Shown here one piece after another: positions 53,238 through 63,499 of a stretch of DNA of 64,000 bases (positions within the stretch are counted from its first letter, which is position 1; every line of letters begins with the position of its first letter). Position numbers and translations under genes: made by a program. A model generated the notes under the pieces. It saw only the letters and a program-made list of their open reading frames with translations. It had not been told where the DNA came from and ran no database searches. This stretch comes from Bog-756 sp963734435 (GTDB lineage Bacteria; Actinomycetota; Acidimicrobiia; Acidimicrobiales; RAAP-2), in NCBI GenBank assembly GCA_963734435.1, contig CAVTHA010000015.1, forward strand, positions 186,001 to 250,000. The letters run 5' to 3'.

Positions 53238-54361
53238 GGATCACCACGCTGGCATTGGCACCCCGACCGATGGTGTGGGCCAGCCCGACCCCGGCGCCCT
53301 CGACCTGGCGGGCACCGGACTGACCCCGCAGCTGCCGGACGACTTCCACCACCTGGCCGAGCGCAGAGGCCCCGAGGGGTTCGCCCTTGGACAGTAGGCC
53401 GCCGCTCACGTTGACCGGGAGCCGACCGCCGATTCTCGTCGACCCGTCCCGGATCAACGCCGCCGACCCGCCCGGCGGACACAGGCCCAGTTCCTCGTAG
53501 GAGAGAAGCTCACGGGCGGCGTCGGTGTCCTGGCACTCGACGAGATGGAGGTCCTCGGGCCCCACCCCGGCGTCGGCGTAGGCGGCCTCGGCGGCGCGGC
53601 GGGTGGGTGAGGGGATGGTGTCGTCACGCAAACCGCACAGGGGCGTCGACTCGCCCAGGACCGCGCCCGGGAGATGCGAAGTCACCACCGACGCCCGGAG
53701 CCGGACGCCAGTCCCGGCGGGTTCGGCACGGCGCAGCACTACGGCGGCGGCACCTTCGTTGGGCGAACAGAGCATCCACAACCGGAGCGGGGGGCAGACC
53801 ATCCGGGAACCGAGTACGTCGCTCTTGGTGACATCGGAGCGGAACATGGCATCGGGATTGGCCACGCCGTGATGCCGGTTCTTCACCGACCACCGCGGCC
53901 AGATCCTCGTCGGTCACCCCGGAGGTCTCCATGAGGCGCTGGGCCCGCAGGGCGAAGTACGCCGGCGTGGAGGTCAGGCCGGCCTCCTCCTGCCACGGCT
54001 CGAAGAACGACGAGCGGATGATCCCCTTGGGCATCTTCTCGATGCCGAAGGCCATGACCGTCCGGTACTGGCCGCCGCCTATGGCGGAGGCGGCGAGCAT
54101 GAGGGCCGCAGCCCCGCTCGCACATCCGGCCTCGACGTCGATGATGGGCATCCCGGTGAGACCCAAGCGGCCGAGGACCTTGTGGCCCGAGGCCACGCCG
54201 CCATAGGCCGTCCCGCAGAAGGCGGCATCGAGCTCCACCCCGTTCCCGCCGGCCTCGGCCAGCGCCGCCGAGACGGCGTCGACCCCGAGGTCGGTGACGC
54301 TCCGATCGGCGAACCGACCGAAGGGGTGGATCCCCACCCCGACGACCTCGACCCCGGTCAC
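53227..54361 (-). CDS. Thiolase-like (lipid-transfer/Ltp2-type) enzyme, one frameshift
   Basis: About 377 residues after repair. The nucleophile loop is IDVEAGCASGAAALM. An extra base at 53888-53889 separates DLAAVV from VKNRHHGVANPDAMFR (conserved HHGxxNP). At the C-terminus the usual GHP motif reads SKGEPLGASALGQVV, so the catalytic His is replaced by Glu. That and the coupled DUF35 protein (GTGA overlap) suggest a retro-aldolase or other non-thiolytic reaction, as in the Ltp2-ChsH2 steroid aldolase, rather than a biosynthetic thiolase. Its 3' end overlaps the convergent ligase gene by 11 bases. Confidence 0.82.
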
Positions 54362-54750
54362 GACGGCGCGAAGGCCCACGAGACGACGGCTTGCCCGTCG
54401 CGCTCGCCGACCTCGTCCAGCACCAGGCGCATCTCCTGCCCGGCCCGAAGGGCGCTGGCGTCGGCCTCGGTGATCCGGGTCACCACCCGCAACGACTCAC
54501 CCAGCTCGACCACGCCGAACCCGTACGGAACGGGTCCGGCGTAACCCGGTGGGGCAGCCGTGACCGCGGTCCATGCCCACAGGCGGCCGACGGTCGGGAG
54601 CGCAAGGTCCTCCACCTCCCGGGAGCCACAGTACGGGCAGGTGGAGGTACTCGGGAAGTGCTGGCGCCCGCAGCTGCGGCAGATGGCGCCGATGAGGTGG
54701 GGATCGGCGCCGGTGGCGAACAGTCCATCGTGAACGGGAACGGCGGCCAC
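54358..54750 (-). CDS. DUF35 OB-fold/zinc-ribbon acyl-CoA-associated protein
   Basis: 130 residues. The rubredoxin-like zinc ribbon is CRSCGRQHFPSTSTCPYCG (CX2C...CX2C), followed by an OB fold (GRLWAWTAVTAAPPGY, PYGFGVVEL). DUF35 proteins bind acyl-CoA and form complexes with thiolase-like enzymes or hydratases. It precedes the thiolase-like gene with a GTGA overlap, so they form one complex. Confidence 0.88.
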   Translation of the reverse strand: MAAVPVHDGLFATGADPHLIGAICRSCGRQHFPSTSTCPYCGSREVEDLALPTVGRLWAWTAVTAAPPGYAGPVPYGFGVVELGESLRVVTRITEADASALRAGQEMRLVLDEVGERDGQAVVSWAFAPS

Positions 54751-54840
54751 GGGCCGGAGCGTAGCAACGTGACGCTGCGCCGCTCCTCGGTCGTTCGTCG
54801 GCCCGAAATTGGGCAGGCCGTCCCGATGCCGGGGCTCGGG

Positions 54841-56085
54841 TCAGATGACCCCCTCGGCCACGTGGGCCTGGAGCGTTTCCTCGTCGAGACCGACGATGTC
54901 GCGCCAGACCTGACGATTGTGCTGGCCGAGGGCCGGCGCCGGTTCCGGCGCCTCCGGCTGGCGGCCGTCGAGCCGGGGATAGGGCGCTTGTTGCAGGTGC
55001 GGACCGGCCACCGGATCGTCCACCCGCACGAGGTCGCCGCGGGCGGCCAGGTGGGGATCGGCGATGATCTCCGAGGCGTCGTAGGCCACTCCGACCGGCA
55101 CCCCGTTGGCCACACAGATCGCTTCCACCTCGTCGGCGTCCATGGTGACGACCCAGTCAGCCACTATCCCGTTGATGGTGTCCCCGTCCTCCGCACGGCG
55201 CTTGAGGTTCGACCAGCGCGGGTCGTCGGCCAGCTCGGGGCGGCCCATGGCCCGGCACAGCCGTCGGAAATTGGCGTCGGAGCCCCCGACGACACAGACG
55301 TAGCGACCGTCGGCAGTGGCGTAGTTGTCGAGTGGGGCCGAGTTGGCCAGCCGGTTGCCCTGGCGCTGGCGGGTCTCGCCCAGCCGGTCCTGGGCGGCCA
55401 CCGTCCACTCGAGGACCCGGAGGATGGACCCGTAGAGCGGGGCGTCGATCACGCCGCCCCGTCCGCTACCGGTGCCCGGCCGGTCCCGGCGGTACAGCGC
55501 GGCCAGCACCGCCTCGGCGGCGAAGGTCCCGGTGAGGTAGTCCGAGATGGTGACGCCCGGGCGCACCGGCGGGCGATCGGGATAGCCGGTGATGGCGAGC
55601 AGGCCGCCATAGGCGATGCCCATGCGGTCGAGGCCGGGCCGGGCCGAATAGGGACCGTCCTGGCCGAACACGCTGATCCGGGCCCACACCACCTTCGGGT
55701 GGCACGAGTCCGGACTGATGTTCCAGGCCTCGAGGGTGCCGGGCCGGAAGTTCTCGCACACCACGTCGGATTTGGCCACCAGACGCCGGAACAGCTCCTG
55801 CCCGGCGGTGCGCCGGAGATCGAGGGTGACCCCCTTGCGCCCACGGCCTTCGACCGCCCACCACATCGAGTACCCATCGTCGTCGGTGTCTTTCTTGTCT
55901 TCGGTCGGGACGAAGGGACCGATGGTCCGCATGAAGTCCCCGCCGGCGGGATCCTCGACCTTGATCACCTCGGCCCCCATCTCCCCCAGGAGACCGGCGC
56001 AGAACGGGGCGCTGATCCGAGTACCGACGTCGATGACGCGCAGGCCCGAGAGGGGCGCATCCCCTGGCGTTACCGTGCCACCCAC
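54841..56085 (-). CDS. CaiB/BaiF (type III) CoA-transferase
   Basis: 414 residues. LSGLRVIDVGTRISAPFCAG and LLGEMGAEVIKVEDPAGGD are the family start. The catalytic Asp lies in the ISDYLTGTFAAEAVLAAL region. KGVTLDLRRTAGQELFRRL and NFRPGTLEAWN complete the CoA-binding fold. It moves CoA between carboxylic acids without ATP. GTG 56085 is preferred; a TTG at 56109 overlapping the upstream stop (TTGA) is possible. Its operon is crotonase, then this gene, then DUF35 and thiolase-like. Confidence 0.9.
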   Translation of the reverse strand: MGGTVTPGDAPLSGLRVIDVGTRISAPFCAGLLGEMGAEVIKVEDPAGGDFMRTIGPFVPTEDKKDTDDDGYSMWWAVEGRGRKGVTLDLRRTAGQELFRRLVAKSDVVCENFRPGTLEAWNISPDSCHPKVVWARISVFGQDGPYSARPGLDRMGIAYGGLLAITGYPDRPPVRPGVTISDYLTGTFAAEAVLAALYRRDRPGTGSGRGGVIDAPLYGSILRVLEWTVAAQDRLGETRQRQGNRLANSAPLDNYATADGRYVCVVGGSDANFRRLCRAMGRPELADDPRWSNLKRRAEDGDTINGIVADWVVTMDADEVEAICVANGVPVGVAYDASEIIADPHLAARGDLVRVDDPVAGPHLQQAPYPRLDGRQPEAPEPAPALGQHNRQVWRDIVGLDEETLQAHVAEGVI

Positions 56086-56105
56086 ACCCGGGTCGGGCCC
56101 GACGC

Positions 56106-56906
56106 TCAAGGCAGGCCGGGAAAGTCGGGCGGACGACGCTCCCTGAACGCCGCCATCCCCTCGGCCATCTCCGGCGAGGTGGCCGCGATCGCCTGGGCCA
56201 GCCCCTCGCGCTCGAGCGACTCTGCGAGTGTGGTCTCGAAGCTCGAATTGAGCAGCATCTTCGACAGCCCGAGAGACCGGGTCGGCCCGGAGGCCAGACG
56301 GGCGGCCAATTCGCCGGCCAGCGTGGCGAGCTCCTCCTGGGTGGGAACGCAGCGATAAGCCAGACCGAGCTCTACGGCTTCGGCGCCGTTCGCACCGTCG
56401 CCCAGCAGGACCATGGCCTTGGCCCGGGGGAGCCCGACCAGCCGAGGCAGGAGATACGCCCCACCGGCGTCGACCACCAGACCCCACCGGGCAAACGACC
56501 AGATGAACCGGGTCTGGTCACACGTGACCACCACATCGCAGGCCAGCGCCAAGTGGGCGCCGGGGCCGACGGCGGCGCCATTGACGGCGGCGACGGTGGG
56601 CTTGTCGAGCTCCCAGAGCTCGCGGATGAAGGTTTGCACCCCCACCCGAAGGGCCTCGCTGGTGTTGCGGGGGTCGAACCCCGTGCTGCCGGCCGATCCC
56701 ACGGTGGACTGCCGGAGGTCCATGCCTGAACAGAACGAGTCGCCGGTACCGGTGACGAGCAGGGCGCGAACCTGGCGGTCGCTCCGGGCCTCCCGCACGC
56801 AGGCAATGATGTCGTCGCGCATCTCGATGGAGAGTGCGTTTCTCGCCTCGGGGCGGTCGAGGACGAGGCGGGCGACGTGGTCGTCCCCGACGCTGTAGCG
56901 GATCAT
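56106..56906 (-). CDS. Enoyl-CoA hydratase/isomerase family protein
   Basis: 266 residues of the crotonase fold. GDSFCSGMDLRQ is the first oxyanion element and NGAAVGPGAHLALACDV the second. The position of the first catalytic Glu (CEL in hydratases) is His, and the second Glu is absent in FARWGLVVDAGGAYLLPR. An Asp in GLVVDAGG is instead placed as in PaaG-type isomerases, so isomerisation is more likely than hydration. It is first in the minus-strand operon and divergent from the fused CoA-transferase. Confidence 0.87.
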   Translation of the reverse strand: MIRYSVGDDHVARLVLDRPEARNALSIEMRDDIIACVREARSDRQVRALLVTGTGDSFCSGMDLRQSTVGSAGSTGFDPRNTSEALRVGVQTFIRELWELDKPTVAAVNGAAVGPGAHLALACDVVVTCDQTRFIWSFARWGLVVDAGGAYLLPRLVGLPRAKAMVLLGDGANGAEAVELGLAYRCVPTQEELATLAGELAARLASGPTRSLGLSKMLLNSSFETTLAESLEREGLAQAIAATSPEMAEGMAAFRERRPPDFPGLP

Positions 56907-56991
56907 GGCGCTCAGTGTAACGACGGGGCCCCCAGTGTTCGGGGCCCGCCTCCGCTACGGTCTGCGCCGTGCCCACCGACCACCGGCTGCC

Positions 56992-58683
56992 GTGAGTGCG
57001 CCTGTCGTCCCGCTCGAAGAGGCGATCCGGCGCCATGTGAGGGCGGGTGACTCCGTCCACGTAGTGACCGGTCACACGCGGTGGACGGCGGCGGCCAGGG
57101 AGATGATCCGGCAATGGTGGGGGAGGGACCCCGGGTTCACCCTCGTCATGCTCAGCCTCTCGAGCCTCGGGACGGTCCTCTTCCGGGGTGGGTTGGTCAA
57201 ACGGGTCGTGACCGGCTATTCGGGTGACGTGTTCCCCAACTTCACGCCCAACCGATGGTTCGGGGATGCCTATCTCCGAGGCGAGGTCGAGGTCGAGCAC
57301 TGGTCCTTCCTCACGTTCCTCCAGAGACTGGAGGCGGCGGCGCGGGGATTGCCGGCGGTGACCACCCGCTCACTGCAAGGGTCGTCGATGGAGTCGAACG
57401 ACGGGTTCGCCGTCGTCGAGTCGCCGTTCGGCGGCCGGGTGGGCCTCCTCGCCCCCTACGCCCCGGACATCGCCTTGGTTCATGCCCCCCTGGCCGACCG
57501 GACGGGCAACGTGGCGCTCAGCCCGCCACTGCTCGAAGGGGTGTGGGGCGCGCTGGCTGCACGGCGCGGCGCGGTCGTCACCGTCGAACGCATCGTCGAC
57601 GACATCCGGCCCTGGGCCCACCTGGTCAAGATCCCTGCCCACCGCGTGGTCTCGCTGTCCGAGGTCCCGCTCGGCGCCCATCCTGGCGGCCTCTACGCCC
57701 CCCATCTCCCCGTCGAGCCCTATGGCGAAGACCTCGAGTTCTGGGAAGAGGTCCGGGACGCCAGCCGCGGTGACCAGTTCGACGACTGGATCCGGCACTG
57801 GATCCTCGAGCCGGCCGACCAGCAGGCGTACGTGGAGCGGCTGGGGGCGCGTCGGCTGGCCCGGCTCCGCCGTCGGGCCGAGCCCGATTCGTGGCAAGAC
57901 GACGAGTCGGCCCATCCGCCCGACCTGGATGCGCCGGTGGGCGCCTGGGAACGCGCCGCCGTGTATGCGGCGCGGCATGTGGCACAGCGGGTGCTGTCGG
58001 GGGGCTTCGACGCCGTGCTGGCCGGCGCGGGGGTGGCCAACCTGGCCGCCTGGCTGGCGGTGGACACCGCTCGGGGGGAGGGTTCTCCGGTGGTCCTCAC
58101 CGCCGAGCTCGGCCTGTGGGGATACGAGCCGACGCCGGCCGACCCGTTCGTGTTCAACCACCGCAGCTTCCCGAGCGCCACCATGGTGGCTGACAGCGAG
58201 ACCGTGCTGTCGACACTGGCGGCCGGGCCGGGCACCCGGCTCCTCGGTTGCCTCGGGGCGGCGCAGATCGACCGCGCCGGCAACATCAACTCGACCGTCA
58301 TCCCGGGCCGAGCCTTTCTGGTCGGATCGGGGGGTGGCAACGACGTGGCCACCTGCGCCGACGAGGTGGTCGTCGTGGCCACCCTGGCACCGCGACGGAC
58401 CGTCGAATCGGTGCCCTATGTGACCTCGCCCGGAGAACGGGTGACGGCGCTGGTGACCGACCTCGGCACCTTCGAGCGGGCCGACGGTGGGTTCGTGCTC
58501 GTCTCCGTGCCCGAAGGCCCTGACAGCCTCGACGATCGCGTCCAGCGGGTGCGGGCGCTGTGCGGCTGGGAACTGGCCGTCGCCGACGACCTGGCCGAGC
58601 TCGACATCCCCACCGCGGCCGAAGTGGAGACTCTGCGCCGGTGGGACCCTCAGCAGCGCTTCCTGCGTCCGGACGACAGCTGA
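56992..58683 (+). CDS. Fused alpha-beta type I CoA-transferase (IpdAB-like)
   Basis: 563 residues made of two type I CoA-transferase halves normally encoded as separate A and B subunits. The N-terminal half has LEEAIRRHVRAGDSVHVVTG, VKRVVTGYSGDVFPN and APDIALVHAPLADRTGNVAL. The C-terminal half has DAVLAGAGVANLAAWLA, LTAELGLWGYEP with a Glu at the usual catalytic position, CLGAAQIDRAGNINSTV and VGSGGGNDVATCADEVV. In steroid-degrading actinobacteria the related IpdAB opens the last ring; that role here is inferred. GTG 56992 is the start. Confidence 0.82.
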   Translation: MSAPVVPLEEAIRRHVRAGDSVHVVTGHTRWTAAAREMIRQWWGRDPGFTLVMLSLSSLGTVLFRGGLVKRVVTGYSGDVFPNFTPNRWFGDAYLRGEVEVEHWSFLTFLQRLEAAARGLPAVTTRSLQGSSMESNDGFAVVESPFGGRVGLLAPYAPDIALVHAPLADRTGNVALSPPLLEGVWGALAARRGAVVTVERIVDDIRPWAHLVKIPAHRVVSLSEVPLGAHPGGLYAPHLPVEPYGEDLEFWEEVRDASRGDQFDDWIRHWILEPADQQAYVERLGARRLARLRRRAEPDSWQDDESAHPPDLDAPVGAWERAAVYAARHVAQRVLSGGFDAVLAGAGVANLAAWLAVDTARGEGSPVVLTAELGLWGYEPTPADPFVFNHRSFPSATMVADSETVLSTLAAGPGTRLLGCLGAAQIDRAGNINSTVIPGRAFLVGSGGGNDVATCADEVVVVATLAPRRTVESVPYVTSPGERVTALVTDLGTFERADGGFVLVSVPEGPDSLDDRVQRVRALCGWELAVADDLAELDIPTAAEVETLRRWDPQQRFLRPDDS

Positions 58684-58746
58684 GCCAGCTCGTGGCGCAT
58701 CGGGCGGCCTCGGCTCCCACCCGCCCCCGGTGGCCGAACCGTTACG

Positions 58747-59976
<1,230 letters not shown>

Positions 59977-60011
59977 CCAAGGGTCGGGCGCCGCGGTCCA
60001 GGTGCCTGCGG

Positions 60012-60797
60012 TCAGCGCCACTTCCATTCCGGCGGCCGCTTCTCGGCGCTCGCCCTTCGAGCCTCGGCCGCGTCCTCGAAAGTGGCCAGCCGGGCGGTGT
60101 AGTCCTGCTCGGTGCGGTAGGCCTCCTTCAGGGGGAGGAACTCGACCCGGTTCATGCTCTCCTTGGCCAGACGAAGGGCGATGGGGCTCTTGGCGGCCAG
60201 CTCGGCGGCCAGCTGGCGAGCCGTGTCCATCAGCTGGGCGCGGGGTACGACCGACCGCACCGCCCCGAGACGGTGCAGCTCTGCCGCCGCTACCCGCTCA
60301 CCGGTGAAGAACATCTCTCTCGCCTTGTAGCGACCGACCAGCATCGAGACATGAGCGCTGGCCCCGAGGAGGCCGACGTTGATCTCCGGGGCACCGAAGG
60401 TGGCACTTTCGGCGGCCACCAGCATGTCGCAGCAGGCGGCGAAAGCCAGGCCGGCGCCGAGCGCCGGGCCATTGATCGCCCCGATGACCGGAACCGCGCA
60501 GTCGGTGATGGCCCACATGGCGTCGCGGGCCACCCGTGGAGGGTCGGTCAGCAAGGTCGGCGGCAGGCGATCAGGATCGCTGGTCTTTCGGTCGACCGAG
60601 CGAAGGTCGACCCCGGCCATGAAGGCCCGCTCGCCGGCGGCGGTGAAGATCGCGACCCGCACCTCTCGATCGTCGTCGAAGGTGCGGAAGGCATCGCGGA
60701 TCTGAGCCAGGGTGGAGCGGGTGACGGCGTTGACGGGTGGGCGATCCAGCGTCACCGTAGCCACGTAGTCGTCGATCTCGATCTTCAGATCAGCCAC
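60012..60797 (-). CDS. Enoyl-CoA hydratase/isomerase family protein
   Basis: 261 residues of the crotonase fold. ERAFMAGVDLRSV and NGPALGAGLAFAACCDM form the oxyanion hole. The first catalytic Glu is replaced by Ala (GLAFAACCD), while the second is kept in FGAPEINVGLLG. One-acid crotonases catalyse varied reactions, including isomerisation and decarboxylation, so hydratase activity should not be assumed. It is convergent with the acyl-CoA dehydrogenase gene. Confidence 0.86.
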   Translation of the reverse strand: MADLKIEIDDYVATVTLDRPPVNAVTRSTLAQIRDAFRTFDDDREVRVAIFTAAGERAFMAGVDLRSVDRKTSDPDRLPPTLLTDPPRVARDAMWAITDCAVPVIGAINGPALGAGLAFAACCDMLVAAESATFGAPEINVGLLGASAHVSMLVGRYKAREMFFTGERVAAAELHRLGAVRSVVPRAQLMDTARQLAAELAAKSPIALRLAKESMNRVEFLPLKEAYRTEQDYTARLATFEDAAEARRASAEKRPPEWKWR

Positions 60798-61122
60798 GAT
60801 CGCCCTCGCTGGCTGCGGGCGCCGATGTGCGTGCGATCACGGACTGTGCGGGTCGCGAGTCAGCCGAGCAGGCGCGGGCACGGTGCATCCGATGGAGGAT
60901 ACCTGGCGATGGCAGTGCCGTCCCTGTAGATGCCAGCCCGGTGACAACGTCGCGCCCGCAGGCAGTACCTGAACGGCACGGATGCGACAGTCAACGCCCT
61001 GACGCGGCTGACCCCCGTTCGGTCCGACGGGACGGCACGCAACCTGGAGCGACCGGTCAGCCTGGTCCCCCACGCCTCATGACAGATCGGCAAGTGACTG
61101 GAATCGGATCTAACCTGGGCCC
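60798..61122. other. 325-bp intergenic region
   Basis: It lies between the divergent crotonase gene and the small VOC gene. I see no gene, clear promoter or strong hairpin in it. Confidence 0.4.
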
Positions 61123-61533
61123 ATGCGGTTCAACCATATGGAGCTGACCTTTGCCCGAGGCACGCTGACCGATGCGTTCCGGGAGGAGGTGGACGCCTTC
61201 TATGGCTCCGTATTCGGCTGGAAGGCCATCGACGCCGAGGTCGTTGGCCAGCGTTGCCACATCTTGCTTCCTGACACGGACCAGTTCATCCTGCTGGCCG
61301 AGAGCGGGAAGCCTATGAGCTCGCCGGGGTTCGATCATCTCGGACTGCTCCAAGACACCCGGTCGGAGGTCGACGATCTCCTCGAGGCGTGCAAGCGGTA
61401 CCGAGACAAGGACGAGCGTGTCAAGATCCAGGAGTACGACGACTTGGTCTACCCGCAGCTCGTCGTGCACGCCTTCTACGTGAAGTACTTGTTGCCGATC
61501 TATTTCGACGTCCAGTCGATGGAGCGGTCCTAG
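61123..61533 (+). CDS. VOC-fold small protein
   Basis: 136 residues. FNHMELTFARGTLTDAFREE has the first strand-helix with a potential metal His, DAFYGSVFGWKAID is the usual helix, and SPGFDHLGLLQD gives a second His strand. It resembles glyoxalase/extradiol-type VOC proteins but lacks an obvious final metal Glu. Function is unknown. It is followed by a small ABM-like gene on the same strand. Confidence 0.7.
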   Translation: MRFNHMELTFARGTLTDAFREEVDAFYGSVFGWKAIDAEVVGQRCHILLPDTDQFILLAESGKPMSSPGFDHLGLLQDTRSEVDDLLEACKRYRDKDERVKIQEYDDLVYPQLVVHAFYVKYLLPIYFDVQSMERS

Positions 61534-61623
61534 CCGGCACGAGCGGGTACCCCAGAGGCGCTGGATCACGCGTGAGGGGTGCCCCATCAAGTCGGCCGAT
61601 CGGGTGAGAGAAAGGTGGTTTCA

Positions 61624-61893
61624 ATGATTGGTGTCTACATTCGACCCAAAGCGATGTCGGTCGAGCAGTACCGGGAGATCGACCAGCAGGTGCGGTCCGC
61701 CGGCGGCGAAACCAAGGGAATGAAGCTTCACACCTGCTTCGGTGAAGGCGAAGGTGTCGCCATCTTCGACGTGTGGGAGAGCGAGGAAGACTTCAACGCC
61801 TTTGCTGCTGTGCTCGCACCAATTGTTGCGGCATCGGGTATCGAGCCCCTGGAGCCCATGTTCGTGCCGATGATTGCGTTCGAGACCGTATAG
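61624..61893 (+). CDS. Small ABM-like protein
   Basis: 89 residues. MIGVYIRPKAMSVEQYREID, GMKLHTCFGEGEGVAIFDVW and SEEDFNAFAAVL show the strand-helix-strand pattern of dimeric alpha/beta barrels. No catalytic residues are evident. GAAAGGTGG upstream of the ATG supports the start. Codon use is typical of the window. Confidence 0.6.
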   Translation: MIGVYIRPKAMSVEQYREIDQQVRSAGGETKGMKLHTCFGEGEGVAIFDVWESEEDFNAFAAVLAPIVAASGIEPLEPMFVPMIAFETV

Positions 61894-61921
61894 GGGCCAC
61901 CAGTCCCGGATCGACGCCTCA

Positions 61922-62683
61922 TCACGAGCTGGCGGTGAGGGCGAAGCGGGGGGCCACCCCGAGCAGTCGTTCGGGCATCGGAAGTCCCATCCGTTCGGCC
62001 CACTCGACGTCGGCCAACCGAAGGATCTTCGTCCGTCGCCATCCGGTCGACGCCACGAGCTCGACCAGGGTCGAAGGATTTGGGCCGCGGCCCAGTGGCA
62101 ATGCAGCCCGAAGTTGTTCGGGGTATTCGGCGTGGTGGTCGGGCAGCCCGCCTCGTAGCCGACGCAACCCATGCCGCATCCGGCCTTTGACCTGCTCGAC
62201 CGGATCGGCTGCGCCCCAAACGCCCTCGATGAGAAGCAAGGTACCGGCCGGCGCCACCTGGTGCCACGCTCGGAGAGACCCTTCGGGGTCGGGCAGCGTC
62301 CAGAGCAGGTGACGCTCCATGACGGCGTCGAACTCGCCCTCGGGTCGGTCGGCCGCACCCTCGATGGTCTGGATATCGAGTCCCTCCGATGCCGCGGCGT
62401 GCCCGAGGCGCTCCAACATGGCCGGGGCGAGATCGAGTGCTGTGACCCGATGTCCGAGCCGTGCCGCCATCAGGCTCAGGAATCCCGTTCCGGCTCCGCA
62501 GTCGAGAACCCGTGCCGGAGGGGGCGGAAGGAGCCGTTCCAGAGCCGCCGTCCAAGCGGACATGACGAGCAGGCTGCGCGGCCGATGCTGAGCAGCAAGG
62601 TCGTAGGTCGCGGCGTCTTCGTTCCAGTAGGCACGGATGTCATCGATCATTTGAGGCATGGCTGCATTCTTGTCCACCGACAA
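61922..62683 (-). CDS. Class I SAM-dependent methyltransferase
   Basis: 253 residues. Motif I is VLDCGAGTGFLSLMAARLG, motif II is VTALDLAPAML, motif III/IV is GEFDAVMERHLLWTLPDPEG and post-motif is TLLLIEGVWG. It resembles UbiE/small-molecule methyltransferases; the substrate is unknown. It is convergent with the small ABM-like gene and divergent from doxX. Confidence 0.86.
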   Translation of the reverse strand: MSVDKNAAMPQMIDDIRAYWNEDAATYDLAAQHRPRSLLVMSAWTAALERLLPPPPARVLDCGAGTGFLSLMAARLGHRVTALDLAPAMLERLGHAAASEGLDIQTIEGAADRPEGEFDAVMERHLLWTLPDPEGSLRAWHQVAPAGTLLLIEGVWGAADPVEQVKGRMRHGLRRLRGGLPDHHAEYPEQLRAALPLGRGPNPSTLVELVASTGWRRTKILRLADVEWAERMGLPMPERLLGVAPRFALTASS

Positions 62684-62914
62684 ATCGAGCCGCGGTCCGC
62701 TCCCCGGGGCGAAGGGAGGGCGACGACATCGGTTGTCCCGGTGGTATCACCCGGCGCACGGCTGACCGGTCTCACCCCCTTGGGAGCTGCCAACGATCAG
62801 ACTGGGTCGGTTGCCACCGTCCCCCTCGATCCCGCAACGAGTACGGTGCACGTCGGATACAGGCCTGGCTGAGAACAGTGTCGGGCGCCCGGGTACGAGG
62901 AATGGAGGAACCCT

Positions 62915-63442
62915 GTGGAGTCCCATGCGACGGATCTCGCTCTGCTGGTGCTGCGCGTGACGGTCGGAGCAATATTCCTCGCCCACGGCATCAACCACAT
63001 CTTCGGAGGCGGGAAGATCGCCGGCACCGGCCGATGGTTCGAGAGCCTCGGCATGCGACCCGGGTGGATGCACGCGTGGACGGCGAGTCTCACCGAAATA
63101 GGGGCCGGAGCGTTGCTGGTGGGCGGTCTCGTCACGCCGGTGGCCGCAGCCGGTGTGGTCGGGGTCATGCTGGTGGCGTGGATCACCAACCACCGCGGCA
63201 ACGGGTTCTTCATCTTCCGACCCGGTGAGGGCTGGGAGTACGTGATGACCCTGACCATGACCGGGGTGGTCATCGCCATGCTCGGCCCTGGCCAGTGGAG
63301 CATCGACGACGCCGCCGGGCTGTTGGGGCTGGCCGGATGGACCGGTCTCTGGATCGCCCTGGGTGCGGGCGCAGGGGGGGCTGCCCTGCTGTTGGCCGGG
63401 TTCTGGCGACCGGCGCCCAAGGCGACCGAAGCCCAATCCTGA
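62915..63442 (+). CDS. DoxX-family membrane protein
   Basis: 175 residues with four to five hydrophobic helices. LRVTVGAIFLAHGINHIFGG is the DoxX first helix, and RPGWMHAWTASLTEIGAGALL and GVVGVMLVAWITNHRGNGFF follow. DoxX proteins are linked to thiosulfate oxidation in archaea and to oxidative-stress complexes with superoxide dismutase in mycobacteria. The start is GTG 62915, with GGAGGA nine bases upstream. Confidence 0.85.
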   Translation: MESHATDLALLVLRVTVGAIFLAHGINHIFGGGKIAGTGRWFESLGMRPGWMHAWTASLTEIGAGALLVGGLVTPVAAAGVVGVMLVAWITNHRGNGFFIFRPGEGWEYVMTLTMTGVVIAMLGPGQWSIDDAAGLLGLAGWTGLWIALGAGAGGAALLLAGFWRPAPKATEAQS

Positions 63443-63499
63443 GACGCCAGTGCCGTTCGATTCCCCCGCCCGCCCACCCCGCAGGCGGTCGGGCCCGGC

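Noticed and set aside
54391..56358. Very long open frames opposite real genes (also 6002-8884 and 22854-24143)
   Set aside because: Antisense frames stay open because of high GC at third positions; their translations are Arg/Gly/Pro/His-rich with no family motifs.
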